NCBI GenBank assembly: GCA_035626515.1
Contig: DASPNM010000023.1
Location: forward strand, 165,693 to 229,692
Reading direction: 5' to 3'
From: DASPNM01 sp035626515
GTDB taxonomy: Bacteria > Bacteroidota > Bacteroidia > Chitinophagales > Chitinophagaceae
Length of the DNA: 64,000 nucleotides
Shown: piece after piece, positions 8,482 to 16,690 of the stretch
How the letters are laid out: every line of letters begins with the position of its first letter
Position numbering within the stretch: position 1 is the first letter of the stretch
The notes under the pieces: model-generated
Seen by the model: only the letters and a program-made list of their open reading frames with translations
Told to the model about the DNA's origin: nothing
Database searches by the model: none
Made by a program: the position numbers and the translations under genes

Positions 8482-9657
8482 ATGAAAGAGGAACTGCAAA
8501 AAGAATTCCGCAGTCGCTTTGAACAGGACGCTTCATATTTTTTCTTTTGCCCAGGGCGGGTAAATCTGATCGGCGAACATATCGATTACAACGGCGGCCG
8601 CGTTCTGCCCTGTGCCATCTCGCTCGGTTCCTGGATAGCGGTGGCGCGGAACAATGAAAAGAAGCTCCGTTTTCACAGCCTGAATTTCCCGGAAAAGGCG
8701 GAGCTGCACCTTCAAACTTCGTATTCGCGCAGCGGCAAAGCCTGGTTCAATTATCCGCTCGGAGTGGTCAACGCGCTGTTGCAGCGAGACGCCTGCATTT
8801 CAGGAATGGATCTGCTTTATTTTGGAGACCTTCCCATCGGTGCGGGGCTTTCTTCATCGGCCTCAATCGAAATGGCGACATGCTTTGCACTCAACGAAAT
8901 TTTTGACATTGGGATCTCGCGTACCGACATGGCGCAGCTCTGCAAATCCGTCGAGAATAATTTCATCGGTGTCAACAGCGGGATCATGGACCAATTTGCT
9001 GTCGCGATGGGTAAGAAGGATCACGCACTGCTTCTCGATTGCGACACACTGGAACATGAATACATTCCTTTCCGTACAGGCGATTACGGCCTGGTGATCA
9101 TCAACAGCAATAAAAAGCGGGAGCTTGCGGACTCGAAATACAATGAGCGGTTTTCCGAATGCGGGGCAGCACTGCGAACGCTGAGACGAGAAGTAGAAAT
9201 CGAGCACCTCTGCGATCTCGATCCTGCGCGGTTTGAAATGCACCGGCACCTTATCGAAGATCCTGTGCTCCAAAAGCGCGCGCTGCATGTAGTGACCGAG
9301 AACGCGCGCGTCCGGGACGCGGTGATCGCTCTCCAGACAGGCGACATTGAAACTTTTGGAAAGCTTTTGTACGCTTCGCACGAGTCGCTCCGGGAATGGT
9401 ACGAGGTTTCGGGAAAGGAGCTGGACACGATCGTGGATTTCTGCAAAACGTTCGCCGGTTGTGCGGGGGCAAGGATGACCGGGGCGGGGTTTGGCGGCTG
9501 CGCGATTGCGCTCGTCCGGAATTCAGTTGTGGAAGAATTCAGCCAGCTGCTTGTGAAACATTACCGCGACAGGATCGGCTATGATCCGGAGCCTTTCGCG
9601 TCCGCCATCGGGGACGGCGTGCGGCGCATCAATGCATCCGGTCTCCGCGAACGCTGA
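8482..9657 (+). CDS. galK: Galactokinase
   Basis: GHMP kinase phosphorylating alpha-D-galactose to galactose-1-phosphate with ATP. All GHMP motifs are visible: PGRVNLIGEHIDYNGG near residue 28 (galactokinase signature), the ATP loop PIGAGLSSSASIEMA near residue 118, and TGAGFGGCAIALV near residue 337. 391 residues from the ATG at 8482, with a possible TTG two codons upstream. Its 3' end overlaps the convergent miaE gene by 29 bp. Confidence 0.95.
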   Translation: MKEELQKEFRSRFEQDASYFFFCPGRVNLIGEHIDYNGGRVLPCAISLGSWIAVARNNEKKLRFHSLNFPEKAELHLQTSYSRSGKAWFNYPLGVVNALLQRDACISGMDLLYFGDLPIGAGLSSSASIEMATCFALNEIFDIGISRTDMAQLCKSVENNFIGVNSGIMDQFAVAMGKKDHALLLDCDTLEHEYIPFRTGDYGLVIINSNKKRELADSKYNERFSECGAALRTLRREVEIEHLCDLDPARFEMHRHLIEDPVLQKRALHVVTENARVRDAVIALQTGDIETFGKLLYASHESLREWYEVSGKELDTIVDFCKTFAGCAGARMTGAGFGGCAIALVRNSVVEEFSQLLVKHYRDRIGYDPEPFASAIGDGVRRINASGLRER

Positions 9658-10237
9658 GAGTTTTTATTACAGAGGCTTCGTAGTGGAGCCATTCCGCCCA
9701 GCGGCGGCGGACTGCCCCACGATCTGCATAACGTTCCGCCAGATCAATAAAGAGGCTGTAATGTCCGGCTTCGCTTTCCATGAAGCGTCGATAGAATTTC
9801 CGCAGGTATGGGTCCGGGAGTCCCTCGCTCAGGCACTTGAAACGCTCGCAGCTCCGCGCCTCGATTAACGCCATGAGAAGGAGCTGATCCAGCAACCGTT
9901 CTTCGCGGCTGCCCCCGGTCTTGCGAAAGGAAAAGAGCGCATTTACGTATTCATCCTTTCTCTGCCTTCCCAGCTTAAGTCCGCGCTTTTTGAGCTCGGC
10001 CAGGACCATCCGGAAATGACCCCACTCTTCGGTCACGATGGGTGCAAGCTGCTGAACCAGCTCCTCGCGTTCGTTGTATTGCTGGATCAGGGAAATGCAC
10101 GAAGTGGCCGCTTTTTGCTCGCAGTAAGCATGATCGGTTAGAATTTCTTCGAGGGATGACCCGGCGAGATTCACCCAGCGTGGGTCGGTAGCCAGACGAA
10201 GCTTGAGAACCGATTTTGCAGAGCGCTGATGATCCAT
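9629..10237 (-). CDS. miaE: tRNA-(ms[2]io[6]A)-hydroxylase, MiaE-like
   Basis: Ferritin-like non-haem diiron monooxygenase hydroxylating the isopentenyl group of ms2i6A37 in tRNA. The 202 residues carry the expected diiron ligand pattern: EILTDHAYCEQKA, EEWGHFRMVL, LIEARSCERFKCL and ESEAGHYSLF (alternating Glu and ExxH helices). MiaE homologues are common in Bacteroidota. Convergent with galK, the coding ends overlapping by 29 bp. Start is ATG at 10237. Confidence 0.88.
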   Translation of the reverse strand: MDHQRSAKSVLKLRLATDPRWVNLAGSSLEEILTDHAYCEQKAATSCISLIQQYNEREELVQQLAPIVTEEWGHFRMVLAELKKRGLKLGRQRKDEYVNALFSFRKTGGSREERLLDQLLLMALIEARSCERFKCLSEGLPDPYLRKFYRRFMESEAGHYSLFIDLAERYADRGAVRRRWAEWLHYEASVIKTLSVRGDRMH

Positions 10238-10354
10238 TTCTTTGGCTGAAAAACCCGCAATTTAGCGCTTCCCGTCCGCTTGGTTCGACAGACTGTCTTC
10301 AGCCCATTCAGGCCCAGGACCCCGGATCAACTTTTTCTTTTCTCCATATTGCCT

Positions 10355-10362
10355 TACCTTTG
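10355..10362 (+). promoter_or_regulatory. rpsO -7 element (TACCTTTG)
   Basis: TACCTTTG matches the -7 consensus, with a T-rich tract about 18 bp upstream (10331-10340) in the -33 position. It implies a leader of about 70 nt before rpsO. Confidence 0.55.
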
Positions 10363-10390
10363 CCGCCAGTTTAAAAAGATGACCAAATCG

Positions 10391-10418
10391 GATGCCCCGG
10401 AGAGGGATCTTCGGGATC
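10391..10418 (+). promoter_or_regulatory. Hairpin in the rpsO leader, possible S15 autoregulatory element
   Basis: CCCGGAG (10396-10402) pairs with CTTCGGG (10409-10415), including one G-U pair, and GAT (10391-10393) pairs with ATC (10416-10418) across a 2-nt bulge. S15 in several phyla represses its own mRNA through a leader structure; that this hairpin does so is inference. An in-frame ATG at 10392 would add 15 residues to S15. Confidence 0.35.
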
Positions 10419-10436
10419 ACTAAAAGAAAAACAAAG

Positions 10437-10706
10437 ATGCCATTAACTAAGGAAAAGAAAGCCCAGGTTTTGAGCGAGTTTGCCGGAAAGACGACCAACA
10501 CCGGCTCCATCGAAGGCCAGATCGCATTGCTCACCGAGCGGATCAGCCAGATCAGCAATCACCTACAGGCAAACAAAAAAGATTTCTCCACCCACCGCGG
10601 CCTGATGCAGCTCGTAGGAAAGCGCAAGCGCCTGCTGAACTACCTGCAGAAGCACAACCTCGCCGGGTACCGCCAGTTGATCGAAAAACTCGGTATCAGG
10701 AAATAA
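10437..10706 (+). CDS. rpsO: 30S ribosomal protein S15
   Basis: Small-subunit protein binding 16S rRNA at the central-domain three-way junction. The 89 residues from ATG 10437 equal the family's normal length; MPLTKEKKAQVL starts it, with the conserved TGSIEGQIALLTERI and HRGLMQLVGKRKRLLNYL blocks. An upstream in-frame ATG (10392) gives an unlikely basic extension and is better read as leader. Followed by pnp after 117 bp, the classical rpsO-pnp order. Confidence 0.97.
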   Translation: MPLTKEKKAQVLSEFAGKTTNTGSIEGQIALLTERISQISNHLQANKKDFSTHRGLMQLVGKRKRLLNYLQKHNLAGYRQLIEKLGIRK

Positions 10707-10823
10707 TACCTCCGGAATTCCGGGTTGGTACTTGAGAATTCTGTCATGGTGGATGCTTTCACATATCCCCGATTTATTTATTATGGTGCCTGCTGCTGAG
10801 CGGCATCGCAAAACAGTTCATTT

Positions 10824-12983
10824 ATGCTCACACAACCGTTTCAATCCAAATTTACCATAAGCGAAGGGCGGGAAGTAGTTATCGAAACCGGCAGGATCGC
10901 ACGCCAGGCCGACGGATCCGTGACCGTCCGCCAGGGAAACTGCATTATCCTCGCTACGGTAGTTGCCAACCGTGAACCCAAGGAAGGACAAAGCTTCTTC
11001 CCGCTTTCTGTTGACTACCAGGAAAAATTTGCTTCCGCAGGACGTATTCCCGGATCATTCTTTAAGCGCGAAGCGAGGCTTAACGATTACGAGATCCTCA
11101 CGTCCCGGCTGATTGACCGCGCCCTGCGCCCCCTTTTCCCGGAAGATTACCTGTGCGAAGTGCAGGTGCTGGTAACGCTTATCTCCAGCGATTCGGAAGT
11201 AATGCCCGACTCGCTCGCAGGACTTGCCGCCTCCGCCGCTCTCGCCGTCTCCGACATCCCCATTAAAGAAGTCATTTCCGAAGTCCGCGTAGCGCGGGTG
11301 GACGGAAAGTTTGTTGTCAATCCTTATCGAAGCGAGCTGGCGCGCGCTGAACTGGAATTCATGATCGCTGCCACGGAAAAGAATATCCTGATGGTGGAAG
11401 GGGAGGCGAAGGAGTGCGCGGAAGAGGACCTGATCAAGGCGCTCGAAATGGCTCACGAGGTAATCCGGGTGCAGATCCAGGCTCAGAAGGAACTCCGGGA
11501 TCTGAAAGGGAGTCCGGGAAAGCGTGATTATACGAAGCCCCCGCAGGACGAAGCACTCCAGGCAAAAGTCAATGAATTTGCTAAAGAAAAGATCTACGCG
11601 ATCGCGCGGGCGGGACTGACAAAGCATGAGCGTTCTGACCGGTTTGATGAGGTACAGACAGAACTGCTCGAATACCTGAAGAAGGAAAGCAACGTGGGGG
11701 AAACGGAAAAGCTGGACGAGACGGTGGAAAAGCTTGCAAAAAGTTACCTTAGTGACCTGCAATATCACGTGGTGCGGGATATGATCCTCAACGAGCGGAT
11801 TCGCCTCGACGGAAGAAAGCTCGATGAGGTGCGGGCTTTGAGCATGGAGGTGGACGTACTTCCTTCTCCACACGGCGCTGCGCTTTTTACACGCGGTGAA
11901 ACACAATCGCTTACAACGGTTACCCTCGGAACTCCTTTAGATTCCCTTTTGATCGAAAGCGCGGCCGTATCGGATTATTCCAAGTTCATACTGCACTATA
12001 ATTTCCCCCCTTTTTCAACCGGCGAAGTGAAGCCGATGAGGGGGCCCGGGCGTCGCGAAGTAGGGCACGGGAATTTGGCAATGCGGTCGCTGAAGCAGAT
12101 GATGCCCGGCGGAGATTTTCCGTATACAGTTCGGGTGGTGAGTGATATACTCGAATCGAATGGCTCTTCATCTATGGCAACTGTGTGCGCCGGCTCGCTT
12201 GCGCTGATGGACGCAGGCGTACAGATCCCCAAGCATGTAGCAGGGATCGCGATGGGCCTTATCAGCGAGGACGGCAAGTATGCAGTGCTTACCGACATCC
12301 TGGGTGACGAAGATCATCTCGGGGATATGGATTTCAAGATTACCGGCACGCGCGACGGCATCTGCGGCGTACAGATGGATATTAAGGTAGACGGCCTCAG
12401 CATGGACGTGATGCGGGAAGCTCTTGCCCAGGCAAAAAAGGCCCGAATGCACATCCTCGACGTGATGTACGACACCATTCCCGAGGCCCGGGCAGATATC
12501 AAGCCGCATGCTCCGCGCATGGTGAAGCTGTTCATAGAGAAGGAATTTATCGGGGCGGTGATTGGCCCTGGCGGAAAGGTGATCCAGGAAATTCAGCGCG
12601 AGACGGGCACCACTATCAATCTTGAGGAAGTAAATAACCGCGGAGAAGTCAGCATTTTCAGTGCTAACAAGGAAGGTGTTGACAAAGCCGTAAGCTGGAT
12701 CAAGGGAATTGTGGCGGTGCCGCAGATCGGCGATGTGTACGAAGCCACCGTGAAATCCATCATGCCTTTCGGAGCTTTTGTCGAGTTTCTTCCCGGCAAA
12801 CAGGGACTGGTGCACATCAGCGAAGTGAGCTGGAAACGCCTCGAGACCCTGGAAGGGGTGCTGCGCGAGGGAGATCAGATCAAGGTGAAGCTGATCGGGA
12901 CCGATCCAAAATCGGGAAAGTTCAAGCTGTCCAGGAAAGTACTGGTCCCGAAGCCCGATCAGAAGCCCCGGCAGGAGACCTGA
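10824..12983 (+). CDS. pnp: Polyribonucleotide nucleotidyltransferase
   Basis: Phosphorolytic 3'-5' exoribonuclease of mRNA decay, trimeric. 719 residues in the standard order: first RNase PH domain (about 10-140), helical linker, second RNase PH domain (about 310-540, FSTGEVKPMRGPGRREVGHG and the Asp-rich DILGDEDHLGDMDFK), KH domain (GAVIGPGGKVIQEIQ, about 575) and S1 domain (VKSIMPFGAFVEFLPGKQG, about 640). Catalytic segments are intact. Downstream of rpsO and closed by a strong terminator at 13004-13027. Confidence 0.98.
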   Translation: MLTQPFQSKFTISEGREVVIETGRIARQADGSVTVRQGNCIILATVVANREPKEGQSFFPLSVDYQEKFASAGRIPGSFFKREARLNDYEILTSRLIDRALRPLFPEDYLCEVQVLVTLISSDSEVMPDSLAGLAASAALAVSDIPIKEVISEVRVARVDGKFVVNPYRSELARAELEFMIAATEKNILMVEGEAKECAEEDLIKALEMAHEVIRVQIQAQKELRDLKGSPGKRDYTKPPQDEALQAKVNEFAKEKIYAIARAGLTKHERSDRFDEVQTELLEYLKKESNVGETEKLDETVEKLAKSYLSDLQYHVVRDMILNERIRLDGRKLDEVRALSMEVDVLPSPHGAALFTRGETQSLTTVTLGTPLDSLLIESAAVSDYSKFILHYNFPPFSTGEVKPMRGPGRREVGHGNLAMRSLKQMMPGGDFPYTVRVVSDILESNGSSSMATVCAGSLALMDAGVQIPKHVAGIAMGLISEDGKYAVLTDILGDEDHLGDMDFKITGTRDGICGVQMDIKVDGLSMDVMREALAQAKKARMHILDVMYDTIPEARADIKPHAPRMVKLFIEKEFIGAVIGPGGKVIQEIQRETGTTINLEEVNNRGEVSIFSANKEGVDKAVSWIKGIVAVPQIGDVYEATVKSIMPFGAFVEFLPGKQGLVHISEVSWKRLETLEGVLREGDQIKVKLIGTDPKSGKFKLSRKVLVPKPDQKPRQET

Positions 12984-13003
12984 TCGGACACATATTTAAC
13001 TCA

Positions 13004-13027
13004 GGGCCGCCTTGGCGGCCCTTTTTT
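13004..13027 (+). terminator. Intrinsic terminator after pnp
   Basis: GGGCCGCC (13004-13011) pairs with GGCGGCCC (13014-13021) and is followed by six T residues, 20 nt after the pnp stop. Confidence 0.9.
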
Positions 13028-13063
13028 ATTTCTCCAGCTTCCAGTTAGTTAATTTTATCAGGA

Positions 13064-13885
13064 ATGCCGGATCACATCCAAATTAATTTTCCCGGCCTTC
13101 AGCCGGAACAACAGGAGATCCTGGTTGCACAACTGGCCGAACTGGGTTTTGAGAGTTTTGAGGAAACGGAATCCGAGCTGAGCGCGTTCATCTCTGCACC
13201 CGAATTTGATGAAACGCTTCTGCGCAGCGTTGCCTACAAATACCAGATCGAATACAACATCCGGTTGATTCCCGAGCGAAACTGGAACGCAGTATGGGAA
13301 TCGCAATTCACTCCGGTCGTGATTGGAAATTTTGTGGCTGTTCGCGCAGATTTTCATCCGTCGGTGGGAAGTGTCGAACACGAGATCGTAATCACACCGA
13401 AAATGAGCTTCGGCACCGGCCACCATGCCACCACGCGGATGATGCTGCGCAGGATGGCCTCCGTGACATTCGCCGGCAAAACGGTGCTCGACCTGGGAAC
13501 CGGTACCGGCATCCTTTCCATACTTGCCGAAAAACTTGGAGCGGCGGCTGTGATTGCAGTGGATATTGATCCATGGAGCATAACGAACGCTGAGGAAAAC
13601 CTGCAGAAAAATGGTTGTGCGGTTGTGAAAGTTTCGAACGCGGGGAATTGGGGAAATGAATTTTACGATGTGGTCCTTGCAAACATCAACCGGAATGTGA
13701 TACTCCAGAATCTTGGGACGATTTCATCACGGCTTCGCCGTTCCGGGCTACTGCTGATCAGCGGTATTCTGCTGGCCGACCTGGAGGAATTCACGGCGGA
13801 AGCCGACCGTTTTCAGCTCAAACTCCTGGACCGGGATGAGGAGGAAGGGTGGCTCTGCGCCGCTTTTGAAAAGACGGTTGAATAG
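13064..13885 (+). CDS. prmA: Ribosomal protein L11 methyltransferase
   Basis: Class I SAM methyltransferase trimethylating ribosomal protein L11. 273 residues: an N-terminal substrate-recognition half, then the Rossmann core with motif I LDLGTGTGILSILAEKLGA (about residue 143), acidic loop AVDIDPWS, and the DVVLANINRNVIL motif (about 203). The preceding KMSFGTGHHATTRMM is typical of PrmA. A TAATTTTA -7-like box at 13050-13057 lies 6 nt before the ATG. Confidence 0.95.
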   Translation: MPDHIQINFPGLQPEQQEILVAQLAELGFESFEETESELSAFISAPEFDETLLRSVAYKYQIEYNIRLIPERNWNAVWESQFTPVVIGNFVAVRADFHPSVGSVEHEIVITPKMSFGTGHHATTRMMLRRMASVTFAGKTVLDLGTGTGILSILAEKLGAAAVIAVDIDPWSITNAEENLQKNGCAVVKVSNAGNWGNEFYDVVLANINRNVILQNLGTISSRLRRSGLLLISGILLADLEEFTAEADRFQLKLLDRDEEEGWLCAAFEKTVE

Positions 13886-13925
13886 CGGTCCAATTATTAA
13901 CCCGATTCTTAATGCCTTTTTGCAT

Positions 13926-13933
13926 TATTTTTG
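13926..13933 (+). promoter_or_regulatory. -7 element (TATTTTTG) upstream of plsY
   Basis: TATTTTTG matches TAnnTTTG and lies 32 nt before the ATG at 13966. No good -33 TTTG at the standard spacing. Confidence 0.45.
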
Positions 13934-13965
13934 TCGCCCCTTAGCCGAACGACGATTTGCCGATT

Positions 13966-14616
13966 ATGAATCAACTTCTTTTGATCATCCTTGCGTATTT
14001 GATTGGCAGTATTCCCACCTCCGTCTGGATCAGCAAATATTTCTTCGACATTGACATCCGCGATTACGGGAGCGGCAATGCGGGAGCCACCAACACGTTT
14101 CGCGTGCTGGGACCGCGGTGGGGGATATTCGTAATGACCATTGATATGCTGAAGGGCGTCATCGCAGTGAGTCTTGCGTTTCTTTTACCGGACCACATTG
14201 AAAACCTGACACAATTACAGACCCTGCAAATCGTACTGGGCCTCACGGCTGTGCTCGGGCATATCTTTCCAATCTGGGCGGAGTTCCGGGGTGGAAAAGG
14301 TGTGGCTACCCTGTTCGGTGTGGTGCTCGGCATTTCTCCATGGACGGCATTGAGCTGCGTCGGCGTGTTTCTGCTCGTCCTTTACCTGACGCGATTCGTT
14401 TCCCTGAGTTCAATACTGGCAAGTATTGCATTTCCGGTGTTCATCCTTTTTGTGTTCAACGTGGAGAATGATACCTACCGTGTATTCGCAATCGCGGTGG
14501 CCCTGATGGTGATTCTCACTCACCAAAAAAACATCGGCAGGTTGTTAAAGGGGAGTGAAAGCAAGGTGCCCATCCTGAAGCAACGCGACCGGCGCCGGCG
14601 CAGGCGGCATTCCTGA
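13966..14616 (+). CDS. plsY: Acyl-phosphate:glycerol-3-phosphate acyltransferase PlsY
   Basis: Integral membrane enzyme transferring acyl from acyl-phosphate to glycerol-3-phosphate, the first step of phospholipid synthesis. 216 residues with about five hydrophobic segments and the family motifs GSGNAGATNTFRVLG (about 36), the FRGGKGVAT glycine loop (about 108), and a C-terminal NIGRLLKGSESK. The tail is strongly basic. Start is ATG at 13966, giving MNQLLLIILAYLIGS; a TTG three codons upstream is less likely. Confidence 0.95.
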   Translation: MNQLLLIILAYLIGSIPTSVWISKYFFDIDIRDYGSGNAGATNTFRVLGPRWGIFVMTIDMLKGVIAVSLAFLLPDHIENLTQLQTLQIVLGLTAVLGHIFPIWAEFRGGKGVATLFGVVLGISPWTALSCVGVFLLVLYLTRFVSLSSILASIAFPVFILFVFNVENDTYRVFAIAVALMVILTHQKNIGRLLKGSESKVPILKQRDRRRRRRHS

Positions 14617-14705
14617 TTCGCTTTCGCTGAAAACCAATAGCTAATTAACCAAACCCTGACATCTTTTTGGTACAATGATTGGTTTCATATGTAAAAAGTC
14701 TGATT

Positions 14706-15518
14706 ATGGTACGCAGAATAATGTCGATTTTCCTGGTGTCCGCGGTGGTGATTGCGTGTTCCAAGCATGCCATTACGGGACGCAAGCAATACAAACTGGT
14801 TGCCGAGAGCACGCTCCAGGCAATGGCAAGTGAACAATACCAACAGTTTCTCTCCACAAATCGCGTGGTAAATCCGTCGTCGAGCCGTGATGCGGAAATG
14901 GTGAAACGGGTAGGACAGCGTATTACTACTGCAGTCACCAATTATTACCGTTCACAGGGGCTTGCCGAAGAGCTTGAGGGATATCAGTGGGAATACAACC
15001 TGGTAGATAACAAAGCTGCTAACGCGTGGGCGATGCCGGGAGGAAAGATTGTCGTGTACACCGGTCTGCTTCCGATCACCCAAAATGAGGCGGCTTTGGC
15101 AGTGGTACTGGGGCACGAGATCACGCACGCAATTTTCCAGCATGGTAATGAACGGATGAGCCAGGGGTTGACCCAGCAACTGGGCGGACTCGCGCTTTCC
15201 GTAGCGCTGGCCAACCGGCCGCAGCAAACGCAGGATCTTTTCCTGACAGTATATGGAGTGGGATCGCAAATCGGGTTTCTGCTGCCTTACGCACGGAAAC
15301 ATGAGTTTGAGGCCGACCGCTACGGTTTGTGGTGGACAGCGATGGCTGGATATAATCCGCAGGAAGCAATTCCCCTCTGGCAAAGGATGGAAAAGGCGTC
15401 GACCGGCGCAAGGCCTCCGCAGTTCCTGAGCACGCACCCCAACGAGCACAACCGCATTCAGCAGTTGCAGAAATACATGCCTGAGGCGTTAAAGTTTTAT
15501 AAACCAATGAATAAATAA
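14706..15518 (+). CDS. M48 family metalloprotease, lipoprotein
   Basis: Envelope zinc protease related to BepA/LoiP/OMA1. About 270 residues; the N-terminus has a hydrophobic stretch ending SAVVIACSKH, so a lipoprotein cleaved before Cys is predicted. The zinc motif is seen as VLGHEITHAIFQHG (about residue 140) and the third ligand as FEADRYGLWW (about 202). The C-terminal STHPNEHNRIQQL is typical of the family. Probably involved in outer-membrane protein quality control (inference). Ends in a strong terminator. Confidence 0.92.
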   Translation: MVRRIMSIFLVSAVVIACSKHAITGRKQYKLVAESTLQAMASEQYQQFLSTNRVVNPSSSRDAEMVKRVGQRITTAVTNYYRSQGLAEELEGYQWEYNLVDNKAANAWAMPGGKIVVYTGLLPITQNEAALAVVLGHEITHAIFQHGNERMSQGLTQQLGGLALSVALANRPQQTQDLFLTVYGVGSQIGFLLPYARKHEFEADRYGLWWTAMAGYNPQEAIPLWQRMEKASTGARPPQFLSTHPNEHNRIQQLQKYMPEALKFYKPMNK

Positions 15519-15538
15519 CCTGATGTGGGAAAGAAATG

Positions 15539-15570
15539 CCCGTTCAGAGCCTTTCTGAACGGGTTTTTTT
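15539..15570 (+). terminator. Intrinsic terminator after the M48 protease gene
   Basis: A 10-bp perfect stem (CCCGTTCAGA at 15539-15548, TCTGAACGGG at 15554-15563) with a 5-nt loop is followed by seven T residues. Confidence 0.93.
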
Positions 15571-15606
15571 ATTGTATTTATCCTTCTTCCTACCGGTATT
15601 TTTACT

Positions 15607-15614
15607 TACCTTTG
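15607..15614 (+). promoter_or_regulatory. -7 element (TACCTTTG) upstream of the DUF3052-like gene
   Basis: TACCTTTG lies 82 nt before the ATG at 15697 and just after the previous terminator, leaving an uncharacterised leader of about 75 nt. Confidence 0.5.
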
Positions 15615-15696
15615 CGATCCCTGCTTTTGAGAACTCTGAGATGACTTTTTTAACCGGTTCTGAGTCATCGCAGAAACCTAAAAATTGTTTCAAAAG

Positions 15697-16134
15697 ATGT
15701 CACAATCGCTGTTTGAAAAGTTAGAACTGGCGGACGAAAAGAATCTCCTGATCCAGGGTCTGCCTTCCTCCATTGAAAAACAATTCAACAAGCTGTCCTT
15801 CGCAAAAAACATGACGCCGCTGCTCAAAACGCGGAAAATTGATTTTGCGCTCGTTTTCGCCGTCAACGAGAACCAGCTCAATTGGATCCTGAAGGATGTG
15901 ATGCCTTCGTTGAAACAGGATTCGAAGTTCTGGGTGGCTTATCCTAAAACCACCTCCAAGATTACGACCGATCTCAACCGGGAACGGAGCTGGGAGCGGC
16001 TGACATCCGAAGGGTACGAGAGCGTACTCCGGGTGGAGCTCGACCACGTATGGAGCGCGACTCGTTTCGTCAAGACGGAAAACGGTCAGCCGGGTGTGAA
16101 GTCCCGGAAGCGGGAGTCCGCACTGGCAAACTGA
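15697..16134 (+). CDS. DUF3052-like protein
   Basis: 145 residues, cytoplasmic, no membrane segment. The order of features resembles DUF3052: a Rossmann-like start (LLIQGLPSS), a hydrophobic strand (KIDFALVFAVNENQL), then KFWVAYPKTTSKITTDLNR and a C-terminal DHVWSATRFV. Relatives of this type occur widely without a known role. I assign the family by pattern only. The nearby CYTH protein (52 bp downstream) may share the transcript. Confidence 0.6.
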   Translation: MSQSLFEKLELADEKNLLIQGLPSSIEKQFNKLSFAKNMTPLLKTRKIDFALVFAVNENQLNWILKDVMPSLKQDSKFWVAYPKTTSKITTDLNRERSWERLTSEGYESVLRVELDHVWSATRFVKTENGQPGVKSRKRESALAN

Positions 16135-16186
16135 TCCCTTTTTCACGCTGCAATCCTCCTGCCCGCAGCCGCGGGCACGCCATCAT

Positions 16187-16687
16187 ATGTCACACCTCAA
16201 TGTGGAGATCAAGGCGCGCTGCGACAACCCGCGTTTTATTCGCCGATATCTCAGGGAAAGAAATGCTGATTTCCGGGGAACGGACGAGCAAACCGACACA
16301 TATTTCAATGTTGCCCGTGGACGTCTGAAAATTCGGGAAGGAAAGATTGAAAACAGTCTTATTTTTTACGAACGCGAAAACCAGTTGGGTCCGAAAGCTT
16401 CTGCTTTTCACCTGGTGCCATCCCCTGATCCCCGCCTGAAAAATGCGCTCGCGGCCGCCCTGGGCGTGCGAAAGGTGGTGTCAAAGAAACGCGAGATCTA
16501 TTACCTGGGAAATGTCAAGTTCCATATCGATGAAGTTCCGGGCCTTGGAAATTTCGTGGAAATCGAGGCGGGCGACCTGAATTCTCCGATGAGCGAAGAG
16601 CGGCTTCGGGCTCAGTGTGCCTATTATATGAAGGAATTCGGGATCAGTGAAGAGGACCTCGTGAGTGGCTCGTACAGCGACTTTTGA
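16187..16687 (+). CDS. CYTH domain protein (class IV adenylate cyclase / thiamine-triphosphatase superfamily)
   Basis: 166 residues forming one CYTH triphosphate-tunnel domain. The signature acidic-basic strand is NVEIKARC at residues 5-12; further tunnel strands are RLKIREGK, SLIFYEREN, KKREIYYLGNVKFHIDEV and NFVEIEAGD. CYTH enzymes act on triphosphates (ATP to cAMP, thiamine triphosphate, or inorganic triphosphate); the substrate cannot be chosen from sequence. Ends 3 bp before the convergent dnaG stop. Confidence 0.85.
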   Translation: MSHLNVEIKARCDNPRFIRRYLRERNADFRGTDEQTDTYFNVARGRLKIREGKIENSLIFYERENQLGPKASAFHLVPSPDPRLKNALAAALGVRKVVSKKREIYYLGNVKFHIDEVPGLGNFVEIEAGDLNSPMSEERLRAQCAYYMKEFGISEEDLVSGSYSDF

Positions 16688-16690
16688 GAA

